Origin: Dyella choica
GTDB lineage: Bacteria > Pseudomonadota > Gammaproteobacteria > Xanthomonadales > Rhodanobacteraceae
NCBI RefSeq assembly: GCF_003977665.1
Contig: NZ_RYYV01000002.1
Location: forward strand, 62,001-126,000
Length of the DNA: 64,000 nucleotides
Direction of reading: 5' to 3'
Shown here: piece by piece, positions 26,613 through 35,578 of the stretch
Layout of the letters: the number at the start of each line of letters is the position of its first letter
Position numbering within the stretch: position 1 is the first letter of the stretch
Made by a program: the position numbers and the translations under genes
Notes under the pieces: model-generated
Database searches by the model: none
What the model was told of the DNA's origin: nothing
Seen by the model: only the letters and a program-made list of their open reading frames with translations

Positions 26613-27055
26613 TTCGGCTCGGCCGCTCCGCGCAATACACCACGTGGCAGGATGAGCTTGGTCTCGCCCTTTTCGTGACGACTCACGAATTACTGTAACG
26701 CTCCCGCACCACGTCAGCGATACTCAGCTCAGCCTGCCGGCGCCCTCTGAGACTGGGGCGTGTGTAACACTTTCGACTCAAGCTCCGAACAGTTCGTGCC
26801 GTCGGGGGGAAACCTGCGCCCCGCCCTACACCAGCTTTCAGCGAGGTCGAGAACATGTCGGACAAGATCGGCCAGCTCCGCCGAAGTTTCTCGTTTCGAC
26901 CCCTATGGAATTTGCCACCACCAAGCTCGACTTCACTCATTACGCGCTGTGACACTCTGGGCAGAATGGCGCGAACCAAGGCACTACGATTCCCCCGCAT
27001 CTCTACGCATGCTGCATTCGCGGCGACATCCATCTTTTCCCAACGATCACGACAC
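26613..27055. other. Stretch without recognisable gene
   Basis: Between the ppk1 fragment and the methyltransferase both strands have open frames (for example 26683-27075 minus), but I see no family motif, ribosome-binding site or RNA structure. It must contain the methyltransferase promoter. Confidence 0.35.
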
Positions 27056-27736
27056 ATGGAACCGACACTCCCCACTTCACATACCGAGGACGGTGCCGCC
27101 GTCTATTCCCGGCGTGTCCTTAAGATCTACGACCGTTGGGTACTCGGCTTCTCCAACAGTCATGCCTGGAAGTGTCCGACGGACACTGTGCTGCTACAAT
27201 TCTTTCGCCAGCATCTGAGCACCAACCACCTCGATGTGGGTGTAGGTTCGGGCTTCTACCTGGCCAACAGCGCGTCGCAGCCGGGACAGAAGGTCACGCT
27301 GCTTGACCTCAACGACAACAGCTTGAGAGCGGCTGCCGCGCGCATTGCCCCTTTGCAGCCGACGATGGTGCATGAGGATGTCCTCCAGCCTAGCGGTGCG
27401 CTGGGCGACTGCAAGTTCAGTTCCATTTCGATGTTTTACTTGCTGCACTGTCTGCCGGGACAGATGGCACTCAAGGGTTCTGCGGTATTCCACCTGTTGC
27501 GCAAACACCTTATGGCCAACGGAACGCTCTACGGCGCGACCATTCTCGGCGATCAGTCAGGTCACAACTGGATCGGCCGCCGTTTGATGAAGCTCTACAA
27601 CCGCAAAGGCATCTTCGGAAACCGCCAGGACACGTTGACTGACCTGGAGTCAGCACTGAGGCGCCATTTCGCCAAGGTCACGGTGTGGCAGCAAGGACAC
27701 GTCGCGCTGTTCCGCGCGGAAATTCCGCTGAGCTGA
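27056..27736 (+). CDS. Class I SAM-dependent methyltransferase
   Basis: A 226-aa protein with motif I LDVGVGSGFYLA (about residues 49-60), an acidic loop (LLDLNDN) that should bind the SAM ribose, and a motif-IV-like region around FSSISMFYLLHCLPG. The substrate is unknown. A longer frame is open upstream, but the ATG at 27056 gives the usual family length and begins just before the VYSRRVLKIYDRWVLGFSN cap helix. No partner genes are adjacent. Confidence 0.78.
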   Translation: MEPTLPTSHTEDGAAVYSRRVLKIYDRWVLGFSNSHAWKCPTDTVLLQFFRQHLSTNHLDVGVGSGFYLANSASQPGQKVTLLDLNDNSLRAAAARIAPLQPTMVHEDVLQPSGALGDCKFSSISMFYLLHCLPGQMALKGSAVFHLLRKHLMANGTLYGATILGDQSGHNWIGRRLMKLYNRKGIFGNRQDTLTDLESALRRHFAKVTVWQQGHVALFRAEIPLS

Positions 27737-27871
27737 AACCGCCCGCGGACGCCGCGGATTCACCGTCCCGACGCGTGCTCGCGTTCTATGGTGGGCTAAC
27801 AGCACCGCCTGTGCTCGATCGCCCGTTTCTTATTCTGGCAATCGAGCCATTGGCGGAGGCTGCCGCCACCG

Positions 27872-28258
27872 TTAAACGCGCTGGATCGGGCCTGGATATT
27901 CAGCGACCCGCTCATCAGCCGTCAGCAGCGTGATGCCCTCGACCATCGCTTGAGCGACAAGAAGACGGTCGAACGGATCTTTATGGATGGGAGGCAAGGT
28001 ATCGATGGCGACCGCGTGCTCGCTATGGATCGACAACTCCTGATAGCCGTTATCAAGCAGACTGCGCCGCAATACGCGTGGATCGACCTTGAAGTCATCC
28101 CGACCCAAGCCACGCTTGATCACAATTTCCCACAGGCTGGCAACGCTGAAGAACAACTCATTGTCGGGGTTGCTCATCAACCGCCCGGCATCGGCCGGAA
28201 GGTGTTCGACGCCCATCGCCGCCCACAGAAGCAAATGCGTATCCAGCAGCAGCTTCAT
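27872..28258 (-). CDS. PIN-domain toxin (VapC family)
   Basis: A 128-aa PIN ribonuclease with the expected acidic residues: Asp6 in LLLDTHLLLWA, Glu in ASLWEIVIK, Asp in DPFDRLLVAQA and Asp in LLTADE. These would hold Mg2+ for RNA cleavage. The start overlaps the antitoxin stop by four bases, so the two are translationally coupled. No truncation is seen. Confidence 0.9.
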   Translation of the reverse strand: MKLLLDTHLLLWAAMGVEHLPADAGRLMSNPDNELFFSVASLWEIVIKRGLGRDDFKVDPRVLRRSLLDNGYQELSIHSEHAVAIDTLPPIHKDPFDRLLVAQAMVEGITLLTADERVAEYPGPIQRV

Positions 28259-28512
28259 GCGCCATCCTCAAACATTGACACGATCGACGCCTCGCCCATC
28301 CGGTCGAAATCGTCTGGCACGCTGATTTGTCCGGCCAGGAAACCGAACCGTTTGACGTGCGAAGGCTCCGGTGCGTCGAGGGCGATCACCTTCACCATAG
28401 GCTTGCCGGCCTTGGCGATTACGAATGATTCGCCCCTTGCAGCCTGCTCCACCAGCCTGGAAAGCTGGGTCTTCGCATCATGGATATTGTAGGTATGCAC
28501 GGCGAAACCCAC
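28255..28512 (-). CDS. Phd/YefM-type antitoxin
   Basis: An 85-aa antitoxin. The N-terminal DNA-binding part has the classic YNIHDAKTQLSRLVEQAARGE and VIAKAGKPMVKVIALD. The C-terminal tail (DDFDRMGEASIVSMFED) would wrap the PIN toxin. No ATG is in frame near the start, so it begins with GTG at 28512 or at 28500 (VHTYNIHD). A pair of direct repeats lies just upstream, consistent with autoregulation. Confidence 0.88.
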   Translation of the reverse strand: MGFAVHTYNIHDAKTQLSRLVEQAARGESFVIAKAGKPMVKVIALDAPEPSHVKRFGFLAGQISVPDDFDRMGEASIVSMFEDGA

Positions 28513-28515
28513 ATG

Positions 28516-28539
28516 ACTTAGTTTAATGAACTTAGTTTA
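28516..28539. promoter_or_regulatory. Candidate autoregulatory operator of the toxin-antitoxin pair
   Basis: Two perfect copies of ACTTAGTTTA (28516-28525 and 28530-28539) separated by ATGA, immediately upstream of the antitoxin start, in sequence far more AT-rich than the surroundings. The position fits an operator for the antitoxin/toxin complex. Confidence 0.55.
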
Positions 28540-28860
28540 TCACTGGCTTGGCCCTTGTGGGCGAAGACCATTGCCCCTCCTCATCAGCCGGACCCCAAAG
28601 CGGACCGCAACTACGAGGCACAACATCTCATGTAAAATCGAGATGCAAATTATAAACTATTGAAAATAAATGAATTATATGACGGGCAAGAATGCATCGC
28701 CATGAGCGCCTACCTAAGAGTCATGCAGCCCAAGACCCGCGCAGCCCAGCGTGGCATGGTTGCTGTCTGTGCCACCAACGAGCCGCCTGGCGGTAGCGCA
28801 GTGCCAGCGCGCGCCGATTGCCCCAATGGCTGCCGCAGCTAGCGGTCCTTGGATGCCTGC
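28540..28860. other. Stretch without recognisable gene
   Basis: It holds the toxin-antitoxin promoter at its left edge, then an AT-rich patch near 28630-28680 (including a weak ORF from 28660), and nothing I can name. It borders the aldehyde dehydrogenase remnant. Confidence 0.35.
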
Positions 28861-29127
28861 GTCGTTCCCATGAATCTCGTGCGCCCTACCCTGTTCACCG
28901 ACGAGCGCAATGACATGGCCATCGCCAGCGAGAAGATATTCGGGTCGGTGATTTCGATCATCCCGTACAGCGATGAAGACGAAGCCGTGGCTATTGCGAA
29001 TGACACGGTCTATGGCTAGTCGGCGTACGTTGTGACGGCAAGTGCTGAATGCGGCGTGCGCGTCGCGGCGCGCATCGACGCCGGCCTCGGTCGCGAATAC
29101 GGCATCTTTAGCCAATCCTGCCCGTGA
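28861..29127 (+). pseudogene. Aldehyde dehydrogenase remnant (C-terminal part)
   Basis: The translation reads [50 protein letters not shown], an in-frame TAG at 29017-29019, then SAYVVTASAECGVRVAARID and AGLGREYGIF. This follows the C-terminal third of the NAD(P)-aldehyde dehydrogenase family. Besides the stop there is a deletion that removes the stretch normally between RIDAG and GxGREYG. Non-functional. Confidence 0.75.
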
Positions 29128-29289
29128 TACACCTCTCCAATCGCTAGCCGTTACTGGAATAACTGCACAGTTATTCGCTCAGTGATCGGATCAATGCACA
29201 ATTTTCAGTGTTCGCTCGAACGGTCTGCAGCAATCATGGCCTGAGCGACAAGCATGTCGGACATCAGAGACTCTGCGTTTCGTTCCGCC

Positions 29290-29327
29290 TATACGAAGGT
29301 GTCGCCGACACCATTGTGCAATTGAGC
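29290..29327 (+). promoter_or_regulatory. Conserved palindromic motif, site A
   Basis: ATACGAAGGTGTCG followed by CCGACACCATTGTGCAATTG: the best-preserved copy of a motif that recurs in this window, with a perfect 15-bp palindrome core. Its right edge lies 123 bp before the porin-like gene and it has the same orientation relative to that gene as the other sites have to theirs. Confidence 0.6.
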
Positions 29328-29450
29328 ACCGCAGCACTTCTGCTTAGGGTTGCTCCCATGCGAGCGAAATTGGCCCACCTACTTTCGGCATCGATCCAGG
29401 CATTCCGACCTGATTTTCCAGCTTCGACTAACCTCAACAGGGAGAAAGCC

Positions 29451-30386
29451 ATGTCTCTCTTTCGCAAGTGCCGATGGAAACGAAGTTTACGGTTTTGGCT
29501 CGCGGCCGTTTTTGCTACGGGGGTCGCCTCCCCCTGTTTGGCGATCGACTACCAGCCATTCGACTGGATCCCGGCACCGCCCGGCACCAACGTCGTCCTG
29601 GTCTACTATGACTATGGCGCGCACAATGAATTCAACAGTCCCATTGCCGGTACGGCAAAGAACAATACCCATCTCGATAGCTACATCGGGGTCGCACGTT
29701 ATCTCCATTACGGTGAAATCTCCGGGCATCCCTATGTGCTCGATTTCATCCTGCCCTTCGGCGCCTTGACAGACGGCAAGATCGCCGGCAAACGGCTGGG
29801 CGATACGTCCGGCGTCGCAGATCCGATTGCCTCGGTAGGCTATTGGTTCGTCAATCAGCCTGATAAGAAACGTTATCTGTCGGCCGTTGTCTTCCTGACT
29901 GTGCCCATCGGGTCATATGACAGCCACCGCGTGCTGAATCTTGGCGGAAATCGATGGCAAAACGACCTTCAGGTCGATTACACCCAGGGTTTTCTCGACA
30001 AATACACGTTTGACATCGCGGCGGACCGGATCTGGTACGGCGACAACACGAGAGCGGGTACAGGCCATCAGACTCTCAGTCAAAGCGCGACCTACACTGC
30101 CTATATCTGGCTGAGCCGCGACATCACGCCAGAGATGCAGCGGATTTTTCCGGGTGCCTTAAACACCTCTATTTCGGTCGGGTATGCCGGTGCGTTTGGC
30201 GGCTCCCAGCGGCTCGACGGTGTTTCGACAGGTGGAAAGACCCACGAACACCAAATCCGATTTACGTACATGCAGTCCATTTCGCCTACCTGGCAGGGCG
30301 CAATCTCTTTGAGCCATGACGTCGAGGCGCGCGGTCAATTCAAGCAGAATTTCGGTGTGCTCGTGCGAATCGCAAAATCCTTCTAG
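29451..30386 (+). CDS. Outer-membrane porin-like protein (phenol-degradation MetA/SphA family)
   Basis: A 311-aa protein starting MSLFRKCRWKRSLRFWLAAV, with signal-peptide cleavage after SPCLA and a GGAGA ribosome-binding site just upstream. The mature protein alternates polar and hydrophobic residues in beta-barrel fashion and carries family landmarks (DGKIAGKRLGDTSGVADP, IASVGYWFVN, FLTVPIGSYD). It ends in the aromatic C-terminus IAKSF typical of outer-membrane barrels. Members occur near aromatic-compound pathways; the substrate here is not known. A longer frame upstream was rejected because it would bury the signal peptide. Confidence 0.8.
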   Translation: MSLFRKCRWKRSLRFWLAAVFATGVASPCLAIDYQPFDWIPAPPGTNVVLVYYDYGAHNEFNSPIAGTAKNNTHLDSYIGVARYLHYGEISGHPYVLDFILPFGALTDGKIAGKRLGDTSGVADPIASVGYWFVNQPDKKRYLSAVVFLTVPIGSYDSHRVLNLGGNRWQNDLQVDYTQGFLDKYTFDIAADRIWYGDNTRAGTGHQTLSQSATYTAYIWLSRDITPEMQRIFPGALNTSISVGYAGAFGGSQRLDGVSTGGKTHEHQIRFTYMQSISPTWQGAISLSHDVEARGQFKQNFGVLVRIAKSF

Positions 30387-30419
30387 CGCCACGGCGCCCC
30401 TGCTGGATCGGCATGCATC

Positions 30420-31970
30420 TCAGTTTGGTGCCTGCCCCAGACTTCCGCAGACCAATGCCAGCGTCGCTGCCGCAGAAAGCGCTGCACTATGTGCATCGAC
30501 CGCAGCGTTCCGCGCTTCAAGCAGCTGGCGTTCGGCTACCAGCATGTCGGTGGATGAGCCAACGCCGCGCCGAAATGCCGCGAGTGCCGCATCATAGGTA
30601 ACCTGCGAGGCGTCGAGGAGCACGCGCGTGGCCGAAACGGCAGCAAGGCTGGTGTGCAATTTGGAATCGGCCATTGCCACTTCCTGTGCGGCATCGAGTT
30701 TGACGCGATCCAGCGCTTCGGCGGCGGAGTCCGCACGGTTGCGTGCTTGCGCCAATGCAGCGTTGCGAACGCCGCCGTTATAGAGAGGAATGGTTACGCC
30801 GACGATGACGGTTGCACCCCAGTGGTGGTTGGATAGATTGACGGTGGGGGCTTGATCGCCAACCGCCGGCACGGCTGAGAGATCAACATTGCCATTGGCA
30901 TGCGTGCCCGAAGCGGAAACAAAGAACTTGGGCAGGAAATCGGCCTGGGCAGCGCGGACACCGGCGTCGGCCGCCTTCTGCTGAGCGATGGCGGCAAGCA
31001 CGTCGGGACGCCGCTCCAACGCATCCGCAAGCACGTGATCGATGGGTTGGTCGAGATTGGACGGCAACGGCCGTTTGGATACGTCGGCGATCTGAATATG
31101 CGTGAGCGGCGACACGCCGATTGCCGACAGCAGCGCGAAATAAGCGTTCGACTTGTCTCCCTCGGCGTCGACTTTGGCAAGTTCCGCTTGCGCGGTGAGC
31201 TGGCGCGCTTGCGCCACCTCGATAACGGTTCCGATGCCGTGCTTTTTGCGACTTTCGGCGGCAATCTGGATGTCCTGTGCATCCTTCAGCGAGACTGCTG
31301 CGGTATCGGTACGGGCGGAGGCAGCCGAATAGGCGTAAAAGGCCACACTGACGGCGTGAATCAACCTCTGATGCGCACCGGTGAAGGCGATATTGGCTAT
31401 CACAGCACCTTCGTCGGCGGCATTCACCAGTGCGTGCCGTTGACCGAAATCAAACAACAGCCATTCGAGCGATAGCACCGCCACGCCGCCGCTAAACGAA
31501 TTGTTTTGGGCGACCGAGGCGCCCAAGCCCGAATTTCGTCCGTTCTGCTGCTGTCTTGCACCCAGCGCGGTGGCGCTGATGCGCGGCAGATACGCGCTGC
31601 GTGCGATACCGGCGGTAAGCGCGGCGTTGCGCGCTTCATTCCAGGCAATGCGGGTTTCCGGATTGGTGCTTTCCGCAAGATCAATCAGGTCGGCAAGCTG
31701 ATAGACCCGTTGAGAGTCGACCGTTGTTGCCGGCAACGTTGCGCCAGCCGGATTGGGCGGCAGCACGTAGCCTTGCGATGGTGCGGCGGCGCTTGACGCG
31801 GGAGCGGCAGTCAATGCACCGGTCGCATCGACCGTCGGCGACCACGGGTGATCGGGCGCGGGAGGAGCCATTCGCAATGCAGAGGTCGCGCACCCGCACA
31901 GTGTCAAGGTCAATAGCGTAGCGATCTTAGTGCGCAAGGCCTTCCTCCCGTCTAGGCTTACCTCCGCCAT
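30420..31970 (-). CDS. TolC-family outer-membrane efflux lipoprotein (MdtP-like)
   Basis: A 516-aa protein with a lipoprotein-type N-terminus (KIATLLTLTLCGC, lipid on the second Cys) followed by two outer-membrane-efflux repeats rich in long Ala/Glu helices (for example LADLIDLAESTNPETRIAW, and VTIPLYNGGVRNAALAQARNR at the second repeat). It is the last gene of a four-gene exporter operon and overlaps the FUSC gene. The true start may be a TTG (about 31945, LRTKIATLL) that would remove the overlap; the ATG at 31970 is given. Confidence 0.85.
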   Translation of the reverse strand: MAEVSLDGRKALRTKIATLLTLTLCGCATSALRMAPPAPDHPWSPTVDATGALTAAPASSAAAPSQGYVLPPNPAGATLPATTVDSQRVYQLADLIDLAESTNPETRIAWNEARNAALTAGIARSAYLPRISATALGARQQQNGRNSGLGASVAQNNSFSGGVAVLSLEWLLFDFGQRHALVNAADEGAVIANIAFTGAHQRLIHAVSVAFYAYSAASARTDTAAVSLKDAQDIQIAAESRKKHGIGTVIEVAQARQLTAQAELAKVDAEGDKSNAYFALLSAIGVSPLTHIQIADVSKRPLPSNLDQPIDHVLADALERRPDVLAAIAQQKAADAGVRAAQADFLPKFFVSASGTHANGNVDLSAVPAVGDQAPTVNLSNHHWGATVIVGVTIPLYNGGVRNAALAQARNRADSAAEALDRVKLDAAQEVAMADSKLHTSLAAVSATRVLLDASQVTYDAALAAFRRGVGSSTDMLVAERQLLEARNAAVDAHSAALSAAATLALVCGSLGQAPN

Positions 31971-33807
31971 TCGAGTCAAGCTCCCCGCCATCGATGGCCG
32001 TTGCCATCTGATCAAGCCGTGTGGCCATTGCGTCGAGCGTGCTGCGTTCGTCGGAGATCAACAAAGTCGTCTCGAATGCAGGAATGCCGGCTAGCAACGT
32101 ATCCCTTAGCTTGAACCATTCTGCGGGCGGGCGAAGCCAGGCCGGTTCGTAGTAGGCCATGGCGAGATCGGTTTGAATCTTGGAGATCGAAGCGTGAGCC
32201 GCGGGTAATGCGTTCCGGCGTTCGACATGCTGCGTAAGCTCGGCAAGATGGGCGAGCTTGCGCAGCAGCGCAGAGATCGCAGGATCGATGCGGCGCACGA
32301 TACTGACGGGCCAGATCGAAATAAAGATCAGATAGACCGCTACATTGCCGAGCAAAATGCCGATCACGCGGTCGCGCGCCACAGTCAGGTCGAAGGCTGG
32401 CGTCGAGCCTTGAATTACGCAAAGAAACAAGGCATAGGTGACTTGGAAGCCGGCATAGGCAATGCGCGGGCTGCCAGTGGCGATCCATCCGCCGAGGCAG
32501 CCACCGGCAAAGACCAGCACCAGCAATCCCCCGATTCGGTCGATGGACGGCGTCAGCCAGACAATCGCGGCCAAACCGGCCGCTGCACCGACCAATGCAC
32601 CGGCGATGCGCAGGGACAATTTCTCGACCGTTTCCGCTGTCGTATCGAGCGAAATGATGTAGCAGGTGATAAGGCAGGTATGAATGCCCTGCCAATCGGC
32701 CAGCGAATAGAACAGATAGCAGCTCATCGCCGCGATCGTGACCTTGACCGCATAGCGGACGTGGTCGGGATTGGTGAACGCATCCGCGACGAAGAATCCA
32801 CTCCTTTCCTGCGCGTTTTTTTTCTCCGCTGAGGGTAAAGCGACGGCAAAGTTCGCCAGCACCGCATTGAAATCCGAAGCCAGCGACGATGCCGCTGGCG
32901 AGGAAGACATCTCCGCGCCAGGCACCGGCTCGATATCCATGGGGTAGCGGTGCCGATCGAGAATGGCGGCCATATCGCCTAGCGTCGCGGCGGCGGACTG
33001 TCGCCAACTGTCCGACAGCTCGTGCGAGCGGTCGATCTCTTCGGTCAACATCAGCAGCGCATCGGTGGAACGGGCGGTTTGCTGAAGTGCTGCCAGGTCA
33101 GCGTGCGAGGACGTCTTTTCCATGAACGCCAGCCGTATTTGACCTTGAATGGCCGCATCGCCCTGCTGGCGCAATGATGTGACGCGTTGACGCGCTGTGG
33201 CGTCCGGTGCCCCCATAAGTGATTGCGCTGCACGCAATCGCGATGCGATGTCGCGCTCCGCCAGTCGTCGGGGAGCAGGCCCGATCAGAAAGTTGACGAC
33301 CACGGATAGACCGGCGGGAATGCCAATCATCAGCCAGACGTAGAGCAATCCGCGCGTGGCCAACTCACCCTCCGGCGCCTTCCCCATTTGATCGAGTGCG
33401 TAAACGACGATCAGCGCAATCGTCGATGCTAAAGGCTTGAGCTTGCTGGCAGAGGCGAGGAATAGCAGCGAGAGCGACAGGGCAGCCATGATGGCCACCC
33501 GCAGCGAAGGTACATCCAGAGCCGCGCCCGCGATCAGTATGAGCAGGCCGATCAGAAAGCTGACCAATAACGCCAATACCACGCTGAAGAGCACGCTGCT
33601 GGTCCGATCCGGCTTATTCATGAAGAACACAACGTAAGCCGACAGCGCTACGTCCGGAATTTGGTAGGCCTGCCCTATCCATGTCGTGAGCACGCAGATC
33701 AACGCCAGGCGCAAAGTGAATTCGGCACGTCCCGGCGTGCGCACTACCAGCTCCGACAGCCGGGCCCGGATCGTTCCAGCTGCGTGCTCACCGGCAAGCG
33801 GCGCCAT
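31927..33807 (-). CDS. FUSC-family inner-membrane exporter (MdtO-like)
   Basis: A 626-aa protein with two membrane blocks, each of several hydrophobic helices (about residues 35-170 and 350-480), separated by cytosolic helical segments, the FUSC/aromatic-acid exporter architecture. Recognisable stretches are VFFMNKPDRTSSVLFSVVLA and LITCYIISLDTTAETVEKLS. Start MAPLAGEHAAG is preferred over one 27 nt upstream. It overlaps the HlyD-like gene, so the operon is translationally coupled. Known relatives of this operon (E. coli ytcA-mdtNOP) are linked with export of toxic compounds. Confidence 0.87.
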   Translation of the reverse strand: MAPLAGEHAAGTIRARLSELVVRTPGRAEFTLRLALICVLTTWIGQAYQIPDVALSAYVVFFMNKPDRTSSVLFSVVLALLVSFLIGLLILIAGAALDVPSLRVAIMAALSLSLLFLASASKLKPLASTIALIVVYALDQMGKAPEGELATRGLLYVWLMIGIPAGLSVVVNFLIGPAPRRLAERDIASRLRAAQSLMGAPDATARQRVTSLRQQGDAAIQGQIRLAFMEKTSSHADLAALQQTARSTDALLMLTEEIDRSHELSDSWRQSAAATLGDMAAILDRHRYPMDIEPVPGAEMSSSPAASSLASDFNAVLANFAVALPSAEKKNAQERSGFFVADAFTNPDHVRYAVKVTIAAMSCYLFYSLADWQGIHTCLITCYIISLDTTAETVEKLSLRIAGALVGAAAGLAAIVWLTPSIDRIGGLLVLVFAGGCLGGWIATGSPRIAYAGFQVTYALFLCVIQGSTPAFDLTVARDRVIGILLGNVAVYLIFISIWPVSIVRRIDPAISALLRKLAHLAELTQHVERRNALPAAHASISKIQTDLAMAYYEPAWLRPPAEWFKLRDTLLAGIPAFETTLLISDERSTLDAMATRLDQMATAIDGGELDSNGGGKPRREEGLAH

Positions 33808-34837
33808 GATCGACCTCGATGATCGCGCTGGCACCCAGGCGCACCAGATCCTGGGGTGGATTTTCCAGCTTCACGCGTACCGGGAAGCGTTGCGAAACAC
33901 GAACCCAATTGAGTGAGCGTTCGACATAAGGTAGCCCGTGCGGTATATCGACACGTTCGGTATCGAGCACTCCGGATCCGATGCCGGTCACGGCTCCCCG
34001 CATCGGCCGGGACCGGTCAATCATCGAATAAACGGTGGCACAGTCGCCGACCTTGACGTGCTTCAGCACCGTCTCGCGAAAGTTGCCGACCGAATACCAC
34101 TCATCGGACGCGACCAGCGTGAACAGTGACTGGGATGGCACGACCATCTCGCCGCTGGTGACGCTGAGCCCGACGACGCGACCGTCATGAGGAGCTAGTA
34201 CCGTCGTTTGCCGTAGAGCTCGCTCGGCAATCGCGAGCGCGGCGCGGCGCGCCTGCACGGTCGCTTCTTCACCGGCCGTGGTGTCGATGGCGGCCTTTGC
34301 GGCTGCTTGTTGCTCTTGCGCCTGACTAAGCGACTTGGCAGCATCGCGGGAGGTGACCTCGGCTTGATCGAGCTGCTGTTGCGGGATATAGCCATCCTGC
34401 GCCAGGGGACGCAGACGGTCGACGGTGCGCCGTGCGAGTGCGTCATTCTGCGCCGCCTTATGCGTCTGCTCGGCTGCAATGACGGCGTTTGAATTTTGCG
34501 TGGAAACGACGCGCCGCTTGGAGTCGAGCGCGGCTTCGGCCATGGCCAGTTCGGCGCGCGTCTGCGCGACCGCATCGCGATAAGGTTCGGGATCGATCTG
34601 AAACAGCAAGTCGCCCTGCTTCACCATGCTGTTTTCGGTGACGCCGAGCTTGATGACTCGACCGCCCACCTCGGCGGCGACGTGGACCACGTCTGCGTCG
34701 ATGGAGGCGGCGTCGGTCGAGGGGTTGCGTATCGCGCGCGAAAGAGCAATGACCAGCATGACAACCGCAGCCGCTATCACGATCAGTGCCAGCAGCTTTG
34801 CCAGGCGCGAGGGACCCTGTTCTCCGGCCGCGCGCAT
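33788..34837 (-). CDS. HlyD/EmrA-type periplasmic adaptor (MdtN-like)
   Basis: A 349-aa membrane-fusion protein with one N-terminal transmembrane helix (LLALIVIAAAVVMLVIAL), a lipoyl half (VHVAAEVGGRVIKLGVTENS), a coiled-coil hairpin (about residues 90-185) and the second lipoyl half (VLAPHDGRVVGLSVTSGE). It should bridge the FUSC pump and the TolC-like channel. The start at 34837 shares a base with the upstream stop (TGATG); another ATG at 34852 would overlap the ytcA-like gene by 16 bp. Confidence 0.9.
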   Translation of the reverse strand: MRAAGEQGPSRLAKLLALIVIAAAVVMLVIALSRAIRNPSTDAASIDADVVHVAAEVGGRVIKLGVTENSMVKQGDLLFQIDPEPYRDAVAQTRAELAMAEAALDSKRRVVSTQNSNAVIAAEQTHKAAQNDALARRTVDRLRPLAQDGYIPQQQLDQAEVTSRDAAKSLSQAQEQQAAAKAAIDTTAGEEATVQARRAALAIAERALRQTTVLAPHDGRVVGLSVTSGEMVVPSQSLFTLVASDEWYSVGNFRETVLKHVKVGDCATVYSMIDRSRPMRGAVTGIGSGVLDTERVDIPHGLPYVERSLNWVRVSQRFPVRVKLENPPQDLVRLGASAIIEVDHGAACR

Positions 34838-35145
34838 CACTGATCCAACCATATGAGGTCGATCGCACCGGCAACGATGATGCCGACTGCCATCCAGGTG
34901 AAGAACGGATAAGCCACCAGCTGCGCCAATCCGGCGAGTCCGAAGGCAATACGTGCAAGGATCGCGATCACGATCGTCAAAATCGCAAAAACCAGCCAAT
35001 CCGGGAAATACGCGCCGAACATAATGACCGCCGGCGCCGAGCTGGTCGAACAGCCGGCTATCGCGCCCACCGCGGCCAAGAGTGGCCATGAGCGGTGGCG
35101 GCCCGGCCAGACACCCCGAAAGGTTGCTGATCTCGTGTCGATCAT
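34837..35145 (-). CDS. YtcA-family small membrane lipoprotein
   Basis: A 102-aa protein with lipobox VGAIAGC (about residues 24-30) and two hydrophobic helices (LVFAILTIVIAILARIAFGL and FFTWMAVGIIVAGAIDLIWL). YtcA proteins are found as first gene of mdtNOP-type operons; their role is unknown. The start at 35145 has a GAGGGGAC ribosome-binding sequence. A divergent promoter region of about 500 bp separates it from the decarboxylase. Confidence 0.82.
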   Translation of the reverse strand: MIDTRSATFRGVWPGRHRSWPLLAAVGAIAGCSTSSAPAVIMFGAYFPDWLVFAILTIVIAILARIAFGLAGLAQLVAYPFFTWMAVGIIVAGAIDLIWLDQ

Positions 35146-35220
35146 GGCCTTGTCCCCTCGGTGCAACGTTTTCTGATGCGTGTAAGAAGAGTATCCAGCT
35201 AAAGCAGGGAGCGCCAGAGC

Positions 35221-35234
35221 ATAGGCCGGCCTAT
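35221..35234. promoter_or_regulatory. Perfect 14-bp palindrome upstream of the exporter operon
   Basis: ATAGGCCGGCCTAT lies about 75 bp upstream of the YtcA start codon, where a promoter or operator is expected. It could bind a dimeric repressor. No regulator gene is adjacent. Confidence 0.45.
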
Positions 35235-35452
35235 ACGGGATAGCAGAAAGCTTCAAAATCGCCGCTGCATCGAAGTCGGCGAGCCGTCTTGCCAAAGCAA
35301 CCCAGCAAGCATTTCACTTACGTGAAGCATGCCCAAGGGCACGCAAACGCGCAGCAACTTTCGTGCCACACCATGCGCGCCGAAAAGATTTATACGGTTT
35401 CGCGTTGAACCGTTAGCGTTCGACGTGAACGTCATATTGAGGTTTGTATAGT

Positions 35453-35472
35453 CCAGGATCACGGGATCCTGG
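35453..35472. promoter_or_regulatory. Inverted repeat in the divergent promoter region
   Basis: CCAGGATC and GATCCTGG separated by 4 nt (ACGG). Located about 200 bp upstream of the decarboxylase start. It may be an operator or an RNA hairpin. Confidence 0.4.
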
Positions 35473-35503
35473 GATCGGCGTTGGCCTGGCCAGCCATCAT
35501 CGA

Positions 35504-35521
35504 CATTGGATGGATCCAATG
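35504..35521. promoter_or_regulatory. Second inverted repeat upstream of the decarboxylase
   Basis: CATTGGAT-GG-ATCCAATG, an 18-bp near-perfect palindrome with 8-bp arms, 150 bp before the decarboxylase start codon. A smaller repeat TGGCC-T-GGCCA (35482-35492) lies just upstream. Confidence 0.45.
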
Positions 35522-35578
35522 ATGAAAATCGACTGCAGCTATGGCGATTTTCTTGGAGTTGCCCGATACGTGGTTGGC

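Noticed and set aside
29290-29327. Reading the motif as a sigma-54 promoter (GG at -24, GC at -12)
   Set aside because: The GACAC...TGCAA spacing is one base short and the first G pair is GA; the conserved part is the palindrome instead.
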